From NCBI RefSeq assembly GCF_003331055.1, contig NZ_PUQD01000035.1, positions 1 through 53,225 of the forward strand: a stretch of 53,225 nucleotides of DNA, read 5' to 3'. Made by a program: the position numbers and the translations under genes. This DNA comes from Pseudomonas sp. AFG_SD02_1510_Pfu_092. Its GTDB lineage: Bacteria > Pseudomonadota > Gammaproteobacteria > Pseudomonadales > Pseudomonadaceae. Within the stretch, counting starts at the first letter, position 1, and every line of letters starts with the position of its first letter. Shown here piece after piece: positions 45,493-53,225 of this stretch. Below the pieces are notes generated by a model. That model saw nothing but the letters and a program-made list of their open reading frames with translations. It had not been told where the DNA came from and ran no database searches.

Positions 45493-45849
45493 GTGGAAAT
45501 TTTCAAAGAGTTCACATTCGAATCGGCCCACCGCCTGCCCCACGTGCCTGCCGGGCACAAATGCGGCCGCCTGCACGGCCACTCGTTCAAGGTCGGCCTG
45601 CACCTGACCGGCCCGCTCGACCCGCACACCGGCTGGATTCGCGATTTCGCCGAGGTCAAGGCGATCTTCAAGCCGATCTACGAGCAGCTGGACCACAACT
45701 ACCTGAACGACATCCCCGGCCTGGAAAACCCGACCAGCGAAGTGATCGCCAAGTGGATCTGGGACCAGGTCAAGCCGCTGATGCCGGAGCTGTCCAAGGT
45801 GCGCATTCACGAAACCTGCACCAGTGGCTGCGAATACAGCGGCGATTGA
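45493..45849 (+). CDS. queD: 6-carboxytetrahydropterin synthase QueD
   Basis: 118 aa from a GTG start. Zinc-binding His residues and catalytic Cys are in FESAHRLP and [12 protein letters not shown], the catalytic His/Asp in [11 protein letters not shown], and the substrate Glu near [10 protein letters not shown]. QueD converts dihydroneopterin triphosphate to 6-carboxy-tetrahydropterin in queuosine (7-deazaguanine) synthesis. A TGGTAGACT extended -10 lies at 45449-45457. Other queuosine genes are not adjacent. Confidence 0.95.
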   Translation: MEIFKEFTFESAHRLPHVPAGHKCGRLHGHSFKVGLHLTGPLDPHTGWIRDFAEVKAIFKPIYEQLDHNYLNDIPGLENPTSEVIAKWIWDQVKPLMPELSKVRIHETCTSGCEYSGD

Positions 45850-45881
45850 GCCTGCGGCCTCGACAGGGGCCAGGTAACGGG

Positions 45882-46502
45882 TCAGATCCGGAATGGGCGC
45901 TTCAGTACTTCAAGGCTGACGCGCCCTTGGTAAGCTTTGGAGCCGGTGTATAGATAGGGCTGTTTATCCTGCTTTCGCAAGGTCACGGGGTTGTCGTCGA
46001 CATCCTTCATCTCGAGATTGAGGTAGCGCTCACCCTCGGTCAACTTCGTTGGGTCCAGCCCGTTCAGCTGCCACATGTCCTCACCGATATAGATCACCCA
46101 CTCCGGCACTTCAAAAACGCCAGCATACATGCCCATGTAGCCGACTTTGTCGGTGTCCAGATAACAGTTGATGATCGTCGGCTTACCCTCGACAAAGCCG
46201 CTTACCGGCCTGATCTGATAGTAATACCGTCCATTCTTCTCGTAGACCCCGAACCAGAAAACCTCATGGAGCGTTCCACCGCCATGGGACTCGAGTGCGG
46301 ACCAGGGAACGAGTGAACCCTCCCTGGACTCGATGCGCAGATAACCGTCTTCACCATCCCCTCGTTCAAAACCCACCCAGATCGGTTTGACGAGATGCAA
46401 TGAATTTTGCCATTGCGCCGGATCGAGATGAGCATCCTTTTGTTGCCAGCGCCATTTGGCAAGGAACGAAAGATGGGATTGGTACTTGAAATAGAATGCC
46501 AT
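45882..46502 (-). CDS. Orphan protein of unknown function, atypical composition
   Basis: 206 aa from the ATG opening AFYFKYQSHLSFLAKWRW (GGGG about 10 nt upstream); the longer frame upstream runs into Arg-rich, non-coding-like sequence. Soluble, no signal peptide, unusually rich in Trp, Tyr and Phe and in beta-type sequence (KPIWVGFERG, EVFWFGVYEKNGRYYYQIRP, EVPEWVIYIGEDMW). No motif that I recognise. The DNA is visibly less GC-rich and uses codons (e.g. ATA, TTA, AAA) rarer in neighbours, suggesting transfer into the gap between queD and the DUF1289 gene. Beta-trefoil/lectin-like or immunity-like folds are possible guesses only. Confidence 0.65.
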   Translation of the reverse strand: MAFYFKYQSHLSFLAKWRWQQKDAHLDPAQWQNSLHLVKPIWVGFERGDGEDGYLRIESREGSLVPWSALESHGGGTLHEVFWFGVYEKNGRYYYQIRPVSGFVEGKPTIINCYLDTDKVGYMGMYAGVFEVPEWVIYIGEDMWQLNGLDPTKLTEGERYLNLEMKDVDDNPVTLRKQDKQPYLYTGSKAYQGRVSLEVLKRPFRI

Positions 46503-46576
46503 TTGCCAGCTACCCCGGATGATCTGTGGAGCGACCAGACTAGCCAGGCAGCGGCGCGCGCCGCAGAGGGAGACAG

Positions 46577-47080
46577 CTACCTCAGAACGCCATCGAGAAA
46601 GCTGGGGGCGATATAGCGCTGATAGTGCGCCTCGGACAGCAGAAAAAATTCGCGATCGATGGCATCGCGCAGCTGGGGCAACTCCCAATCGCGAAACTCT
46701 GGCAGCAAGACCATGCCGTAGGCCTCCAGATCACGGATCATCCGCGCCCCGCGGGCGATCAGCTGGTACGCCCAGCAGTACTCAGACTGCTGCTCGACGA
46801 AGCGGATGGAGCGCTGCTGCAGCTGTTGGCGCAGCCGGTTTTTGTCGAACACTTCCAGCTTGGCCATCATCACCTGCACCAGCAGCTGTTCCAGGCGCAG
46901 CCACACCGCGCGCTTCTGTTCGTCGTCGTAGCCGTTCCAGTGGATCACTTCGTGATGAAAACGCTTGCAGCCCCGGCAAACGGTGTCCCCGTAAACGGTG
47001 GAGCAGAGGCCGACGCAAGGGGTCTTGATGGACTGGTTGGGCATTGGAAACAACGGCTTGGCGGTGGAACACGGGGTCAT
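46577..47080 (-). CDS. DUF1289-domain protein
   Basis: 167 aa from the ATG with AAAGGG 6 nt upstream; other in-frame ATGs at 47107 and 47044 lack this. The N-terminal ~60 residues carry the DUF1289 Cys pattern (KTPCVGLC, DTVCRGCKRFHHEV), probably a metal-binding knuckle; the rest is helical (DEQKRAVWLRLEQLLVQVM, IRDLEAYGMVLLPEFRDWEL). Pseudomonas proteins of this kind are longer than the usual ~60-aa DUF1289 proteins. Role unknown. Divergent from acnB. Confidence 0.88.
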   Translation of the reverse strand: MTPCSTAKPLFPMPNQSIKTPCVGLCSTVYGDTVCRGCKRFHHEVIHWNGYDDEQKRAVWLRLEQLLVQVMMAKLEVFDKNRLRQQLQQRSIRFVEQQSEYCWAYQLIARGARMIRDLEAYGMVLLPEFRDWELPQLRDAIDREFFLLSEAHYQRYIAPSFLDGVLR

Positions 47081-47130
47081 GTTAGCCCTTTGTCTAACCA
47101 GGGTCACTCGTTAAAGTCATGTTCGCCGCC

Positions 47131-47159
47131 TTACCTTCGGGCTTTTTTTGCCGTAGAAT
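47131..47159 (+). promoter_or_regulatory. Candidate acnB promoter
   Basis: TTACCT and TAGAAT (47154-47159) are exactly 17 bp apart. If used, transcription starts near 47166 and the acnB leader is ~285 nt long. Confidence 0.4.
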
Positions 47160-47450
47160 CATCCGGCCTTTTCAAAGGCAACAATGTCCGTTGGAAGCTG
47201 TTTTCAAAGCGTCACGAGCACAGTTCATCCGGTAGAACGGCGTTGGCCCGGGCCATGCACCCCTCGCATGCCCGTGCCAGCCCTCATCAGCTCCCCGTTC
47301 TGCAGGCGTAAAACTTTGAAAGCAGCTTCTGTAAGGATTCTTTGCGACTCTGGCTGGGCGGCCCACAAAGCCGTGGCAGCGCATGGGTGCATCGAATGCT
47401 GGATGAGCGTCCCGGACCCCCTTTAGGGACCACTGATGAGGGTAATAACT
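47160..47450 (+). ncRNA. Structured 5' leader of acnB (candidate cis-regulatory RNA)
   Basis: This gene-free stretch holds GAAGCTGTTTTCAAAG (47194-47209) and CTTTGAAAGCAGCTTC (47314-47329), which pair over 16 bp with a single G.U. Enclosed is a second hairpin, GGCCCGGGCCATGC / GCATGCCCGTGCC (47245-47277), with one mismatch and one bulge. A 5-bp GTCCC/GGGAC hairpin lies just before the acnB ribosome binding site. An 18-codon ATG frame (47256-47312) falls between the arms. The pairing was found by eye. Confidence 0.45.
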
Positions 47451-50060
47451 GTGCTTGAAGCCTACCGCAAACACATCGAAGAGCGTGCCGCCCTGGGCAT
47501 CGTGCCCCAGCCGCTGAACGCCGAACAAACTGCAGGCCTGGTCGAGCTGCTGAAAAACCCGCCGGCCGGCGAAGAAGCCTTCCTCGTAGACCTGATCACC
47601 AACCGCGTACCGCCAGGGGTCGACGAAGCTGCCTACGTCAAGGCCGCTTTCCTCTCCGCCGTCGCCAAGGGCGAAGCCAAGTCGCCGCTGATCGACCGCA
47701 AGCACGCCACCGAACTGCTGGGCACCATGCAGGGCGGCTACAACATCGAAACGCTGGTCGCACTGCTGGATGACGCCGAACTGGGCGCCGTCGCGGCCGA
47801 ACAGCTCAAGCACACCCTGCTGATGTTCGATGCCTTCCACGATGTGGCAGAAAAAGCCAAGGCCGGTAATGCGCACGCCAAGGCCGTGCTCGAGTCCTGG
47901 GCTGCCGGCGAGTGGTTCACCTCGCGCCCGGCAATCGCCGACAAGTACACCCTGACCGTGTTCAAGGTGCCTGGCGAAACCAACACCGACGACCTGTCCC
48001 CTGCCCCGGACGCCTGGTCGCGCCCTGACATCCCGCTGCACGCCCTGGCCATGCTGAAAATGGCCCGTGACGGCATCGAGCCGCAGCAGCCTGGCTCGGT
48101 CGGCCCGCTGGCCCAGATCGAAGCGGTCAAGGCCAAGGGCTTCCCGGTTGCCTACGTCGGTGACGTGGTCGGTACCGGTTCCTCGCGTAAATCCGCCACC
48201 AACTCGGTGCTGTGGTTCTTCGGCGACGACATCCCGTACGTGCCGAACAAGCGCGCCGGTGGCTTCTGCTTCGGCACCAAGATCGCCCCGATCTTCTACA
48301 ACACCATGGAAGACGCCGGCGCCCTGCCGATCGAATTCGACTGCACCAACCTGGCGATGGGCGACGTCATCGACGTTTACCCGTTCAAAGGTGAAGTACG
48401 CCGTCACGGCAGCGACGAACTGGTTACCAGCTTCACCCTGAAGACCGAAGTGCTGCTGGATGAAGTCCGCGCTGGCGGCCGTATCCCGCTGATCGTCGGC
48501 CGTGGCCTGACCGAAAAAGCCCGCGCCGAGCTGGGCCTGGGCTCATCGGACCTGTTCAAGAAGCCAGAGCAGCCTGCCGACACCGGCAAGGGCTTCACCC
48601 TGGCGCAGAAAATGGTGGGTCGCGCTTGTGGTCTGCCTGAAGGCCAGGGCGTACGCCCAGGTGCCTACTGCGAGCCGAAGATGACCACCGTCGGTTCCCA
48701 GGACACCACCGGCCCGATGACCCGCGACGAGCTGAAGGACCTGGCGTGCCTGGGCTTCTCCGCTGACCTGGTGATGCAGTCGTTCTGCCACACCGCGGCG
48801 TACCCGAAGCCGATCGACGTCACCACCCACCACACCCTGCCAGACTTCATCCGCACCCGTGGCGGCGTGTCGCTGCGCCCGGGCGACGGCATCATCCACA
48901 GCTGGCTGAACCGCATGCTGATGCCTGACACCGTGGGCACCGGTGGCGACTCGCACACCCGCTTCCCGATCGGCATCTCGTTCCCGGCCGGTTCCGGCCT
49001 GGTAGCGTTCGCCGCTGCCACCGGCGTCATGCCGCTGGACATGCCAGAGTCGATCCTGGTGCGCTTCAAGGGCAAACTGCAACCCGGCATCACCCTGCGT
49101 GACCTGGTCCACGCCATCCCTTACTACGCCATCCAGCAAGGCCTGCTGACCGTCGAGAAGAAGGGCAAGAAAAACGCCTTCTCCGGCCGCATCCTGGAAA
49201 TCGAAGGCCTGGACGAGCTGACTGTCGAGCAAGCCTTCGAGCTGTCCGACGCCTCGGCCGAGCGTTCCGCTGCCGGTTGCACCATCAAGCTGCCAGAGAA
49301 GGCCATTGCCGAGTACCTGCAGTCGAACATCACCCTGCTGCGCTGGATGATCGGCGAAGGCTACGGCGATGCCCGCACCCTGGAGCGCCGCGCCCAGGCC
49401 ATGGAAGCCTGGCTGGCCAAGCCTGAGCTGCTGTCGGCCGACGCCGATGCCGAATACGCCGAAATCATCGAGATCGACCTGGCCGACGTCAAAGAGCCTG
49501 TGCTCTGCGCGCCGAACGACCCGGACGACGCCCGCCTGCTGTCTTCGGTGCAGGGCGAGAAGATCGACGAAGTGTTCATCGGTTCGTGCATGACCAACAT
49601 CGGCCACTTCCGCGCCGCCGGCAAGCTGCTGGACAAGGTCAAGGGCGGTATCCCGACCCGTCTGTGGCTGGCTCCGCCAACCAAGATGGACGCTCACCAG
49701 CTGACCGAAGAAGGCTACTACGGCATCTACGGCAAGGCCGGTGCGCGCATGGAAATGCCAGGCTGCTCGCTGTGCATGGGTAACCAGGCACGCGTGCAGA
49801 CCGGTTCGACCGTGGTCTCCACCTCGACCCGCAACTTCCCGAACCGTCTGGGCGACGCTACCAACGTGTACCTGGCATCGGCCGAGCTGGCTGCTGTCGC
49901 TTCGATCATCGGCAAGCTGCCGACCGTCGAAGAGTACATGCAGTACGCGAAAGACATCGACAGCATGGCTGCCGACGTTTACCGCTACCTGAGCTTCGAC
50001 CAGATCGCCGAGTTCCGCGAAGCGGCCGCCAACGCCAAGATCCCGGTGGTTCAGGCGTAA
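47451..50060 (+). CDS. acnB: Aconitate hydratase B AcnB
   Basis: 869 aa from the GTG that begins the standard AcnB N-terminus ([16 protein letters not shown]), with GAGGG ~8 nt upstream; an ATG 15 bp earlier is in frame but less likely. Order: N-terminal HEAT-like domain (~1-160), swivel domain with [18 protein letters not shown], then the three catalytic domains. [4Fe-4S] ligands C713 (GSCMTN), C772 and C775 (CSLCMGNQ). Interconverts citrate and isocitrate in the TCA cycle; AcnB-type enzymes also hydrate 2-methyl-cis-aconitate to methylisocitrate, which fits its place beside prpD and prpF. The apo form binds RNA in E. coli. Ends in a strong terminator. Confidence 0.97.
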   Translation: MLEAYRKHIEERAALGIVPQPLNAEQTAGLVELLKNPPAGEEAFLVDLITNRVPPGVDEAAYVKAAFLSAVAKGEAKSPLIDRKHATELLGTMQGGYNIETLVALLDDAELGAVAAEQLKHTLLMFDAFHDVAEKAKAGNAHAKAVLESWAAGEWFTSRPAIADKYTLTVFKVPGETNTDDLSPAPDAWSRPDIPLHALAMLKMARDGIEPQQPGSVGPLAQIEAVKAKGFPVAYVGDVVGTGSSRKSATNSVLWFFGDDIPYVPNKRAGGFCFGTKIAPIFYNTMEDAGALPIEFDCTNLAMGDVIDVYPFKGEVRRHGSDELVTSFTLKTEVLLDEVRAGGRIPLIVGRGLTEKARAELGLGSSDLFKKPEQPADTGKGFTLAQKMVGRACGLPEGQGVRPGAYCEPKMTTVGSQDTTGPMTRDELKDLACLGFSADLVMQSFCHTAAYPKPIDVTTHHTLPDFIRTRGGVSLRPGDGIIHSWLNRMLMPDTVGTGGDSHTRFPIGISFPAGSGLVAFAAATGVMPLDMPESILVRFKGKLQPGITLRDLVHAIPYYAIQQGLLTVEKKGKKNAFSGRILEIEGLDELTVEQAFELSDASAERSAAGCTIKLPEKAIAEYLQSNITLLRWMIGEGYGDARTLERRAQAMEAWLAKPELLSADADAEYAEIIEIDLADVKEPVLCAPNDPDDARLLSSVQGEKIDEVFIGSCMTNIGHFRAAGKLLDKVKGGIPTRLWLAPPTKMDAHQLTEEGYYGIYGKAGARMEMPGCSLCMGNQARVQTGSTVVSTSTRNFPNRLGDATNVYLASAELAAVASIIGKLPTVEEYMQYAKDIDSMAADVYRYLSFDQIAEFREAAANAKIPVVQA

Positions 50061-50085
50061 GCTGAGTTGTAAGGTGTAAAGAAGA

Positions 50086-50117
50086 GCCCCGGCAGCGATG
50101 CCGGGGCTTTCTTGTTT
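50086..50117 (+). terminator. Rho-independent terminator of acnB
   Basis: Perfect 9-bp stem GCCCCGGCA / TGCCGGGGC (50086-50094, 50099-50107), GCGA tetraloop, then TTTCTTGTTT, 26 bp after the acnB stop. Confidence 0.92.
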
Positions 50118-50126
50118 CAACCTGTA

Positions 50127-50220
50127 CCGGCCTCTTCGCGGCTAAAGCCGCTCCCACACGGTCCTGCGCAGCCCCTACGGTGAGTACCCTGTGGGAGCGG
50201 CTTTAGCCGCGAAGAGGCCG
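50127..50220. repeat. REP inverted pair
   Basis: CCGGCCTCTTCGCGGCTAAA and GGCTTTAGCCGCGAAGAGGC arms in the convergent gap between acnB and prpD; probably the 3' structure of the prp transcript. Confidence 0.88.
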
Positions 50221-50232
50221 CCACTGGCAACC

Positions 50233-51717
50233 TCAAATCACCAACAACTCCACAAACCTGTGCACCGCCATCTGCTCCAGCACTTGCTGGTCCTTGCACA
50301 GCTCGAATATCTGCTGACACCGTTGCCGCGCAAAGCGCGTCGCCAGGTTGGCCCTGAACTTGGCCTCCAGCAACGGAATCCCCTCCTCCCGCCGCCGCCG
50401 ATGCCCGATCGGGTACTCCACCGCCACCTGTTCGGTACTGCTGCCGTCCTTGAAGAACACCTGCAAGGCGTTGGCGATCGAACGCTTGTCCGCTTCCAGG
50501 TACTCGCGGCTGAAGCGCGGGTCTTCCACCACCTCCATCTTCTCGCGCAGGCGGTCGATGCTTGGGTGATTGGCGTGGAAGGCGTCTTCGTAATGCTCGG
50601 CCACCAAGTGCCCGAAAATCAACGGCACCGCCACCATGTACTGCAGACAATGGTCGCGGTCGGCGGCGTTGGCCAGCGCGCCGCTCTTGGAAATGATGCG
50701 GATCGCCGATTCCTGGGTGGTAATGACGATGCGATCGATTTCATGCAGGCGGTTACGCACCAACGGATGCAGAATGACCGCCGCCTCGCAGGCGGTCTGG
50801 GCGTGGAATTCGGCCGGGAAACTGACTTTGAACAGCACGTTCTCCATCACATAGCTGCCCAGAGGTTGCGGCACGCGCAGTTCCTGCTGCTCGGACGGCT
50901 TGAGCGCCAGGTCCTTGTTGGTGTGGCTGAACAGCACGTCGTAGAAGCCCCACTGCGGCGCGGTGAGCACGCCCGGCACGCCCATCTCGCCGCGCAGGGC
51001 GATATCGGCCAGGCGCACGCCACGGCTGGACGCATCGCCGGCGGCCCACGACTTGCGCGAGCCGGCATTGGGCGCATGACGGTAGGTGCGCAGCGCCTGG
51101 CCATCGACGAAGGCGTGGGACAAGGCAGACAGCATCTGTTCGCGGTTGGCGCCCATCAGCCTCGCGCATACTGCGGTCGAGGCCACCTTGACCAGTATCA
51201 CGTGGTCGAGGCCCACCCGGTTGAAGGCATTCTCCAGCGCCAGCACGCCCTGGATCTCGTGGGCCATGACCATGGCTTCGAGCACATCGCGCATCAGCAG
51301 CGGTGCCTCGCCTGTGGCCACGCGCTTCTGCGACAGGTGATCGGCAACGGCGAGGATGCCACCGAGGTTGTCCGAGGGGTGAGCCCATTCGGCGGCCAGC
51401 CAGGTGTCGTTGTAGTCCAGCCAGCGCACCGTGCAGCCGATATCCCAGGCGGCCTTGACCGGGTCCAGGCGGTAGCCGGTGCCGGGGACGCGGGCGCCAT
51501 TGGGCACTACGGTGCCTTCCACCTGCGGGCCAAGCAGCTTGGTGCATTCGGGAAAGCGCAGGGCCAGCAGGCCGCAGCCGAGGGTGTCCATCAGGCAGTT
51601 GCGCGCGGTGTCCAGGGCTTCGGCGGATTCGACCCGATAGCCGAGGGCGTAATCGGCGAGGGTTTGCAATACCCGGTCGTAATCGGGGCGGGTGTTGAGG
51701 TCTACGTTGGCGCTCAT
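50233..51717 (-). CDS. prpD: 2-methylcitrate dehydratase PrpD
   Basis: 494 aa, full length. MmgE/PrpD-family features: [23 protein letters not shown] at the start, [49 protein letters not shown], and [15 protein letters not shown]. PrpD dehydrates 2-methylcitrate to 2-methyl-cis-aconitate in propionate breakdown without an Fe-S cluster. Last gene of the prp operon here, after prpF; a REP pair sits between the two (162-bp gap). Having both PrpD and a PrpF (hence AcnD) route is redundant on paper. Confidence 0.96.
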   Translation of the reverse strand: MSANVDLNTRPDYDRVLQTLADYALGYRVESAEALDTARNCLMDTLGCGLLALRFPECTKLLGPQVEGTVVPNGARVPGTGYRLDPVKAAWDIGCTVRWLDYNDTWLAAEWAHPSDNLGGILAVADHLSQKRVATGEAPLLMRDVLEAMVMAHEIQGVLALENAFNRVGLDHVILVKVASTAVCARLMGANREQMLSALSHAFVDGQALRTYRHAPNAGSRKSWAAGDASSRGVRLADIALRGEMGVPGVLTAPQWGFYDVLFSHTNKDLALKPSEQQELRVPQPLGSYVMENVLFKVSFPAEFHAQTACEAAVILHPLVRNRLHEIDRIVITTQESAIRIISKSGALANAADRDHCLQYMVAVPLIFGHLVAEHYEDAFHANHPSIDRLREKMEVVEDPRFSREYLEADKRSIANALQVFFKDGSSTEQVAVEYPIGHRRRREEGIPLLEAKFRANLATRFARQRCQQIFELCKDQQVLEQMAVHRFVELLVI

Positions 51718-51738
51718 ATGCAGCTCCCTTCAGAATTG

Positions 51739-51849
51739 CCGGGGCCGCTTCGCGCCCCTTTCGCGACGCAAGGCCGCTCCCACAACGGAAGTACACCACC
51801 CTCCATGTGGGAGCGGCTTTGCGTCGCGAAAGGGCTGCGCAGCAGCCCC
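51739..51849. repeat. REP inverted pair inside the prp operon
   Basis: GGGGCCGCTTCGCGCCCCTT / TTTCGCGACGCAAGGCCGCT on the left and GTGGGAGCGGCTTTGCGTCG with GGGCTGC/GCAGCCCC on the right. Between prpF and prpD, so it may uncouple prpD expression from the upstream genes. Confidence 0.86.
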
Positions 51850-51879
51850 AACCAACTAAAGCCGAGCGCCAGTGGTGCG

Positions 51880-53070
51880 TTAGAAGCTATCGCCAGGCAC
51901 GCGAACCCAGCCCTCCATCAGCACGCGAGCACTGCGGCTCATGATTGCCTTGGTCACTGTCCACTCACCATTCACCTGGCGCGCCTCGGCCCCGACCCGC
52001 AGGGTGCCCGAGGGGTGGCCGAAACGTACGGCGCTGCGCTCGCCCCCGCCAGCGGCGAGGCTGACCAGCGTGCCCGGAATGGCCGCTGCGGTACCGATCG
52101 CAACCGCAGCCGTACCCATCATTGCATGGTGCAGCTTGCCCATCGACAAGGCCCGTACCAGCAGGTCGATATCAGCCGCCTGCACCGCCTTGCCACTGGA
52201 CGCAGTGTAGGTGCTTGGCGGCGCGACGAAAGCCACTTTCGGTGTGTGCTGACGCCCGGCAGCCTGGTCGACGTTGTCGATCAGGCCCATGCGCACGGCG
52301 CCATGGGCGCGAATCGTCTCGAAACGCAGCAGCGCCTGCGGGTGGCCATTGATGGCGTCCTGCAGTTCGCAGCCGGTGTAACCGATATCGGCGGCATTGA
52401 CGAAGATGGTCGGGATACCGGCATTGATCAGGGTCGCCTTGAACGTACCGACACCTGGCACCACCAGGTCATCGACCAGGTTGCCGGTGGGGAACATCGC
52501 CCCGCCCTCGCCGTCTTCGTCGGCGGCCGGGTCGAGGAACTCCAGCTGCACCTCGGCCGCCGGGAAGGTCACCCCGTCCAGTTCGAAATCGCCGGTTTCC
52601 TGCACTTCGCCTTCGCTGATCGGCACATGGGCGACGATGGTCTTGCCGATGTTGGCCTGCCAGATGCGCACCGTGGCGATGCCATTGCGCGGGATGCGCG
52701 CCGGGGCGACCAGGCCGCTGCTGATGGCGAACGAACCGACGGCGGCGGAGAGGTTGCCGCAGTTGCCGCTCCAGTCGACAAAGGCCTTGTCGATGCTGAC
52801 CTGGCCGAACAGGTAATCGACATCATGATCGGGCTTGCTGCTTTGCGACAGGATTACGGTCTTGCTGGTGCTGGAAGTGGCGCCACCCATGCCGTCGATC
52901 TGCTTGCCGTACGGGTCGGGGCTGCCGATTACCCGCAGCAGCAGGGCGTCGCGGGCAGGGCCGGGGATTTGCGCCCGCTCGGGCAGGTCTTGCAGCCGGA
53001 AGAACACGCCCTTGCTGGTGCCGCCACGGATGTAGGTGGCGGGGATTTTCACTTGCGGTATAGGTGCCAT
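51880..53070 (-). CDS. prpF: 2-methylaconitate cis-trans isomerase PrpF
   Basis: 396 aa from the ATG opening APIPQVKIPATYIRGGTSKG, with AGGA ~10 nt upstream; the Pro/Arg-rich frame upstream comes from the artefactual window end. PrpF family marks: YIRGGTSKGVFFR near the start, GMGGATSSTSKTVI, WSGNCGNLSAAVG with the conserved catalytic-region Cys, and GKLHHAMMGTAAVAI. It isomerises the trans-2-methylaconitate made by the aconitase-like AcnD to the cis form usable by AcnB. acnD should lie just beyond the right end of the window. Confidence 0.95.
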   Translation of the reverse strand: MAPIPQVKIPATYIRGGTSKGVFFRLQDLPERAQIPGPARDALLLRVIGSPDPYGKQIDGMGGATSSTSKTVILSQSSKPDHDVDYLFGQVSIDKAFVDWSGNCGNLSAAVGSFAISSGLVAPARIPRNGIATVRIWQANIGKTIVAHVPISEGEVQETGDFELDGVTFPAAEVQLEFLDPAADEDGEGGAMFPTGNLVDDLVVPGVGTFKATLINAGIPTIFVNAADIGYTGCELQDAINGHPQALLRFETIRAHGAVRMGLIDNVDQAAGRQHTPKVAFVAPPSTYTASSGKAVQAADIDLLVRALSMGKLHHAMMGTAAVAIGTAAAIPGTLVSLAAGGGERSAVRFGHPSGTLRVGAEARQVNGEWTVTKAIMSRSARVLMEGWVRVPGDSF

Positions 53071-53099
53071 TGCTTTGCTGTCCTGTCTGATAGGCATGA

Positions 53100-53136
53100 A
53101 ACCCCGGGGCTGCGGTGCAGCCCATCGCCGGGGGGG
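53100..53136. repeat. Partial REP at the window end
   Basis: AACCCCGGGGCTGCGGTGCAGCCCATCGCCGG has the GGGCTGC/GCAGCCC hairpin and the start of the CATCGCCGG-type REP seen at 37.9 kb; the rest is lost in the homopolymer tail. Confidence 0.55.
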
Positions 53137-53225
53137 CCGCCCCCCCCCCCCCCCCCCCCGGGAAAAAAAGGGGGGGGGGGGGGGGGGGGGGGGCGGGGGG
53201 GGGCGGGGGGGGGGCAACCCCCCCC
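53137..53225. other. Artefactual homopolymer tail
   Basis: Long runs of C, then GGGAAAAAAAGG, then runs of G broken by single C's, ending CAACCCCCCCC. This has no coding or structural sense in this genome and looks like a low-quality assembly end. The Pro/Gly-rich extension of the prpF frame is produced by it. Confidence 0.9.

Noticed and set aside
47184..47426. 80-aa frame upstream of acnB
   Set aside because: No ribosome binding site, odd composition, and it covers the inverted-repeat leader; better explained as untranslated RNA.
53071..53217. Pro-rich N-terminal extension of PrpF
   Set aside because: Produced by the poly-C/poly-G tail; PrpF proteins begin at the ATG at 53070.

Overview
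The window is chromosomal DNA of a Pseudomonas, almost certainly the P. putida group. It is GC-rich, the gene order (nfuA, acyltransferase, cti, metH, cysI, DUF934, then a Csu-type fimbrial cluster, prpE-like, acnB, prpD, prpF) matches what I remember of P. putida chromosomes, and most intergenic gaps carry the inverted REP pairs (GTGGGAGCGG...GCCGCGAA and its complement) typical of that group. No phage, transposase, integrase, CRISPR or rRNA was seen. There is one tRNA (Gln, UUG).

Layout. 1-8.9 kb: Fe-S carrier NfuA, a membrane acyltransferase, the periplasmic cytochrome-type cis/trans fatty acid isomerase Cti, divergent cobalamin-dependent methionine synthase MetH, a DUF2970 membrane protein and an unlisted 37-codon membrane microprotein with its own terminator. 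9-14.1 kb: an orphan periplasmic binding protein, the sulfite/nitrite reductase CysI-DUF934 pair, and a 523-aa protein of unknown function. 14.2-16.4 kb: aldo/keto reductase and MFS exporter separated by a coupled micro-ORF. 16.7-20.4 kb: NTF2-like protein, an OmpR/histidine kinase pair, and a divergent VacJ/MlaA-type lipoprotein with a small partner. 20.6-24 kb: Fsr-type MFS exporter, AraC regulator, M14 carboxypeptidase. 24-30.4 kb: a seven-gene Csu-like (spore-coat-U) chaperone/usher fimbrial operon. 30.7-35.8 kb: divergent bacteriophytochrome, single-domain response regulator and a REC-PAS-HK-REC hybrid kinase. 36-37.8 kb: tRNA-Gln, a DUF465 protein and a ZapE/AFG1-like ATPase. 38-42 kb: PrpE-like acyl-CoA synthetase, divergent LysR regulator, HPP-CBS membrane protein. 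42.3-45.3 kb: a triplicated REP unit and a PepSY-PepSY-RR-HK operon. 45.5-47.1 kb: QueD, an AT-richer orphan gene, a DUF1289 protein. 47.1-53.1 kb: aconitase AcnB behind a long, apparently structured leader, then convergent prpD and prpF of the methylcitrate pathway.

How it fits together: PrpE-like synthetase, PrpF, PrpD and AcnB cover activation of propionate and the dehydration/isomerisation/hydration steps of the 2-methylcitrate cycle (acnD, prpC and prpB would lie beyond the right end). The phytochrome/phosphorelay genes sit back to back with the fimbrial operon, suggesting (not proving) light or envelope input into surface attachment. Three sensor systems (17-19 kb, 30-36 kb, 42-45 kb) make the middle of the window rich in signalling.

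The last ~90 bases are poly-C/poly-A/poly-G of obvious artefactual character at what looks like a contig end inside a REP element; the left end also begins inside a REP. The best candidates for something undescribed are the acnB leader RNA, the 37-aa microprotein, the coupled micro-ORF before the MFS gene, the orphan gene at 45.9-46.5 kb, and the hairpin between the fimbrial and phytochrome genes.
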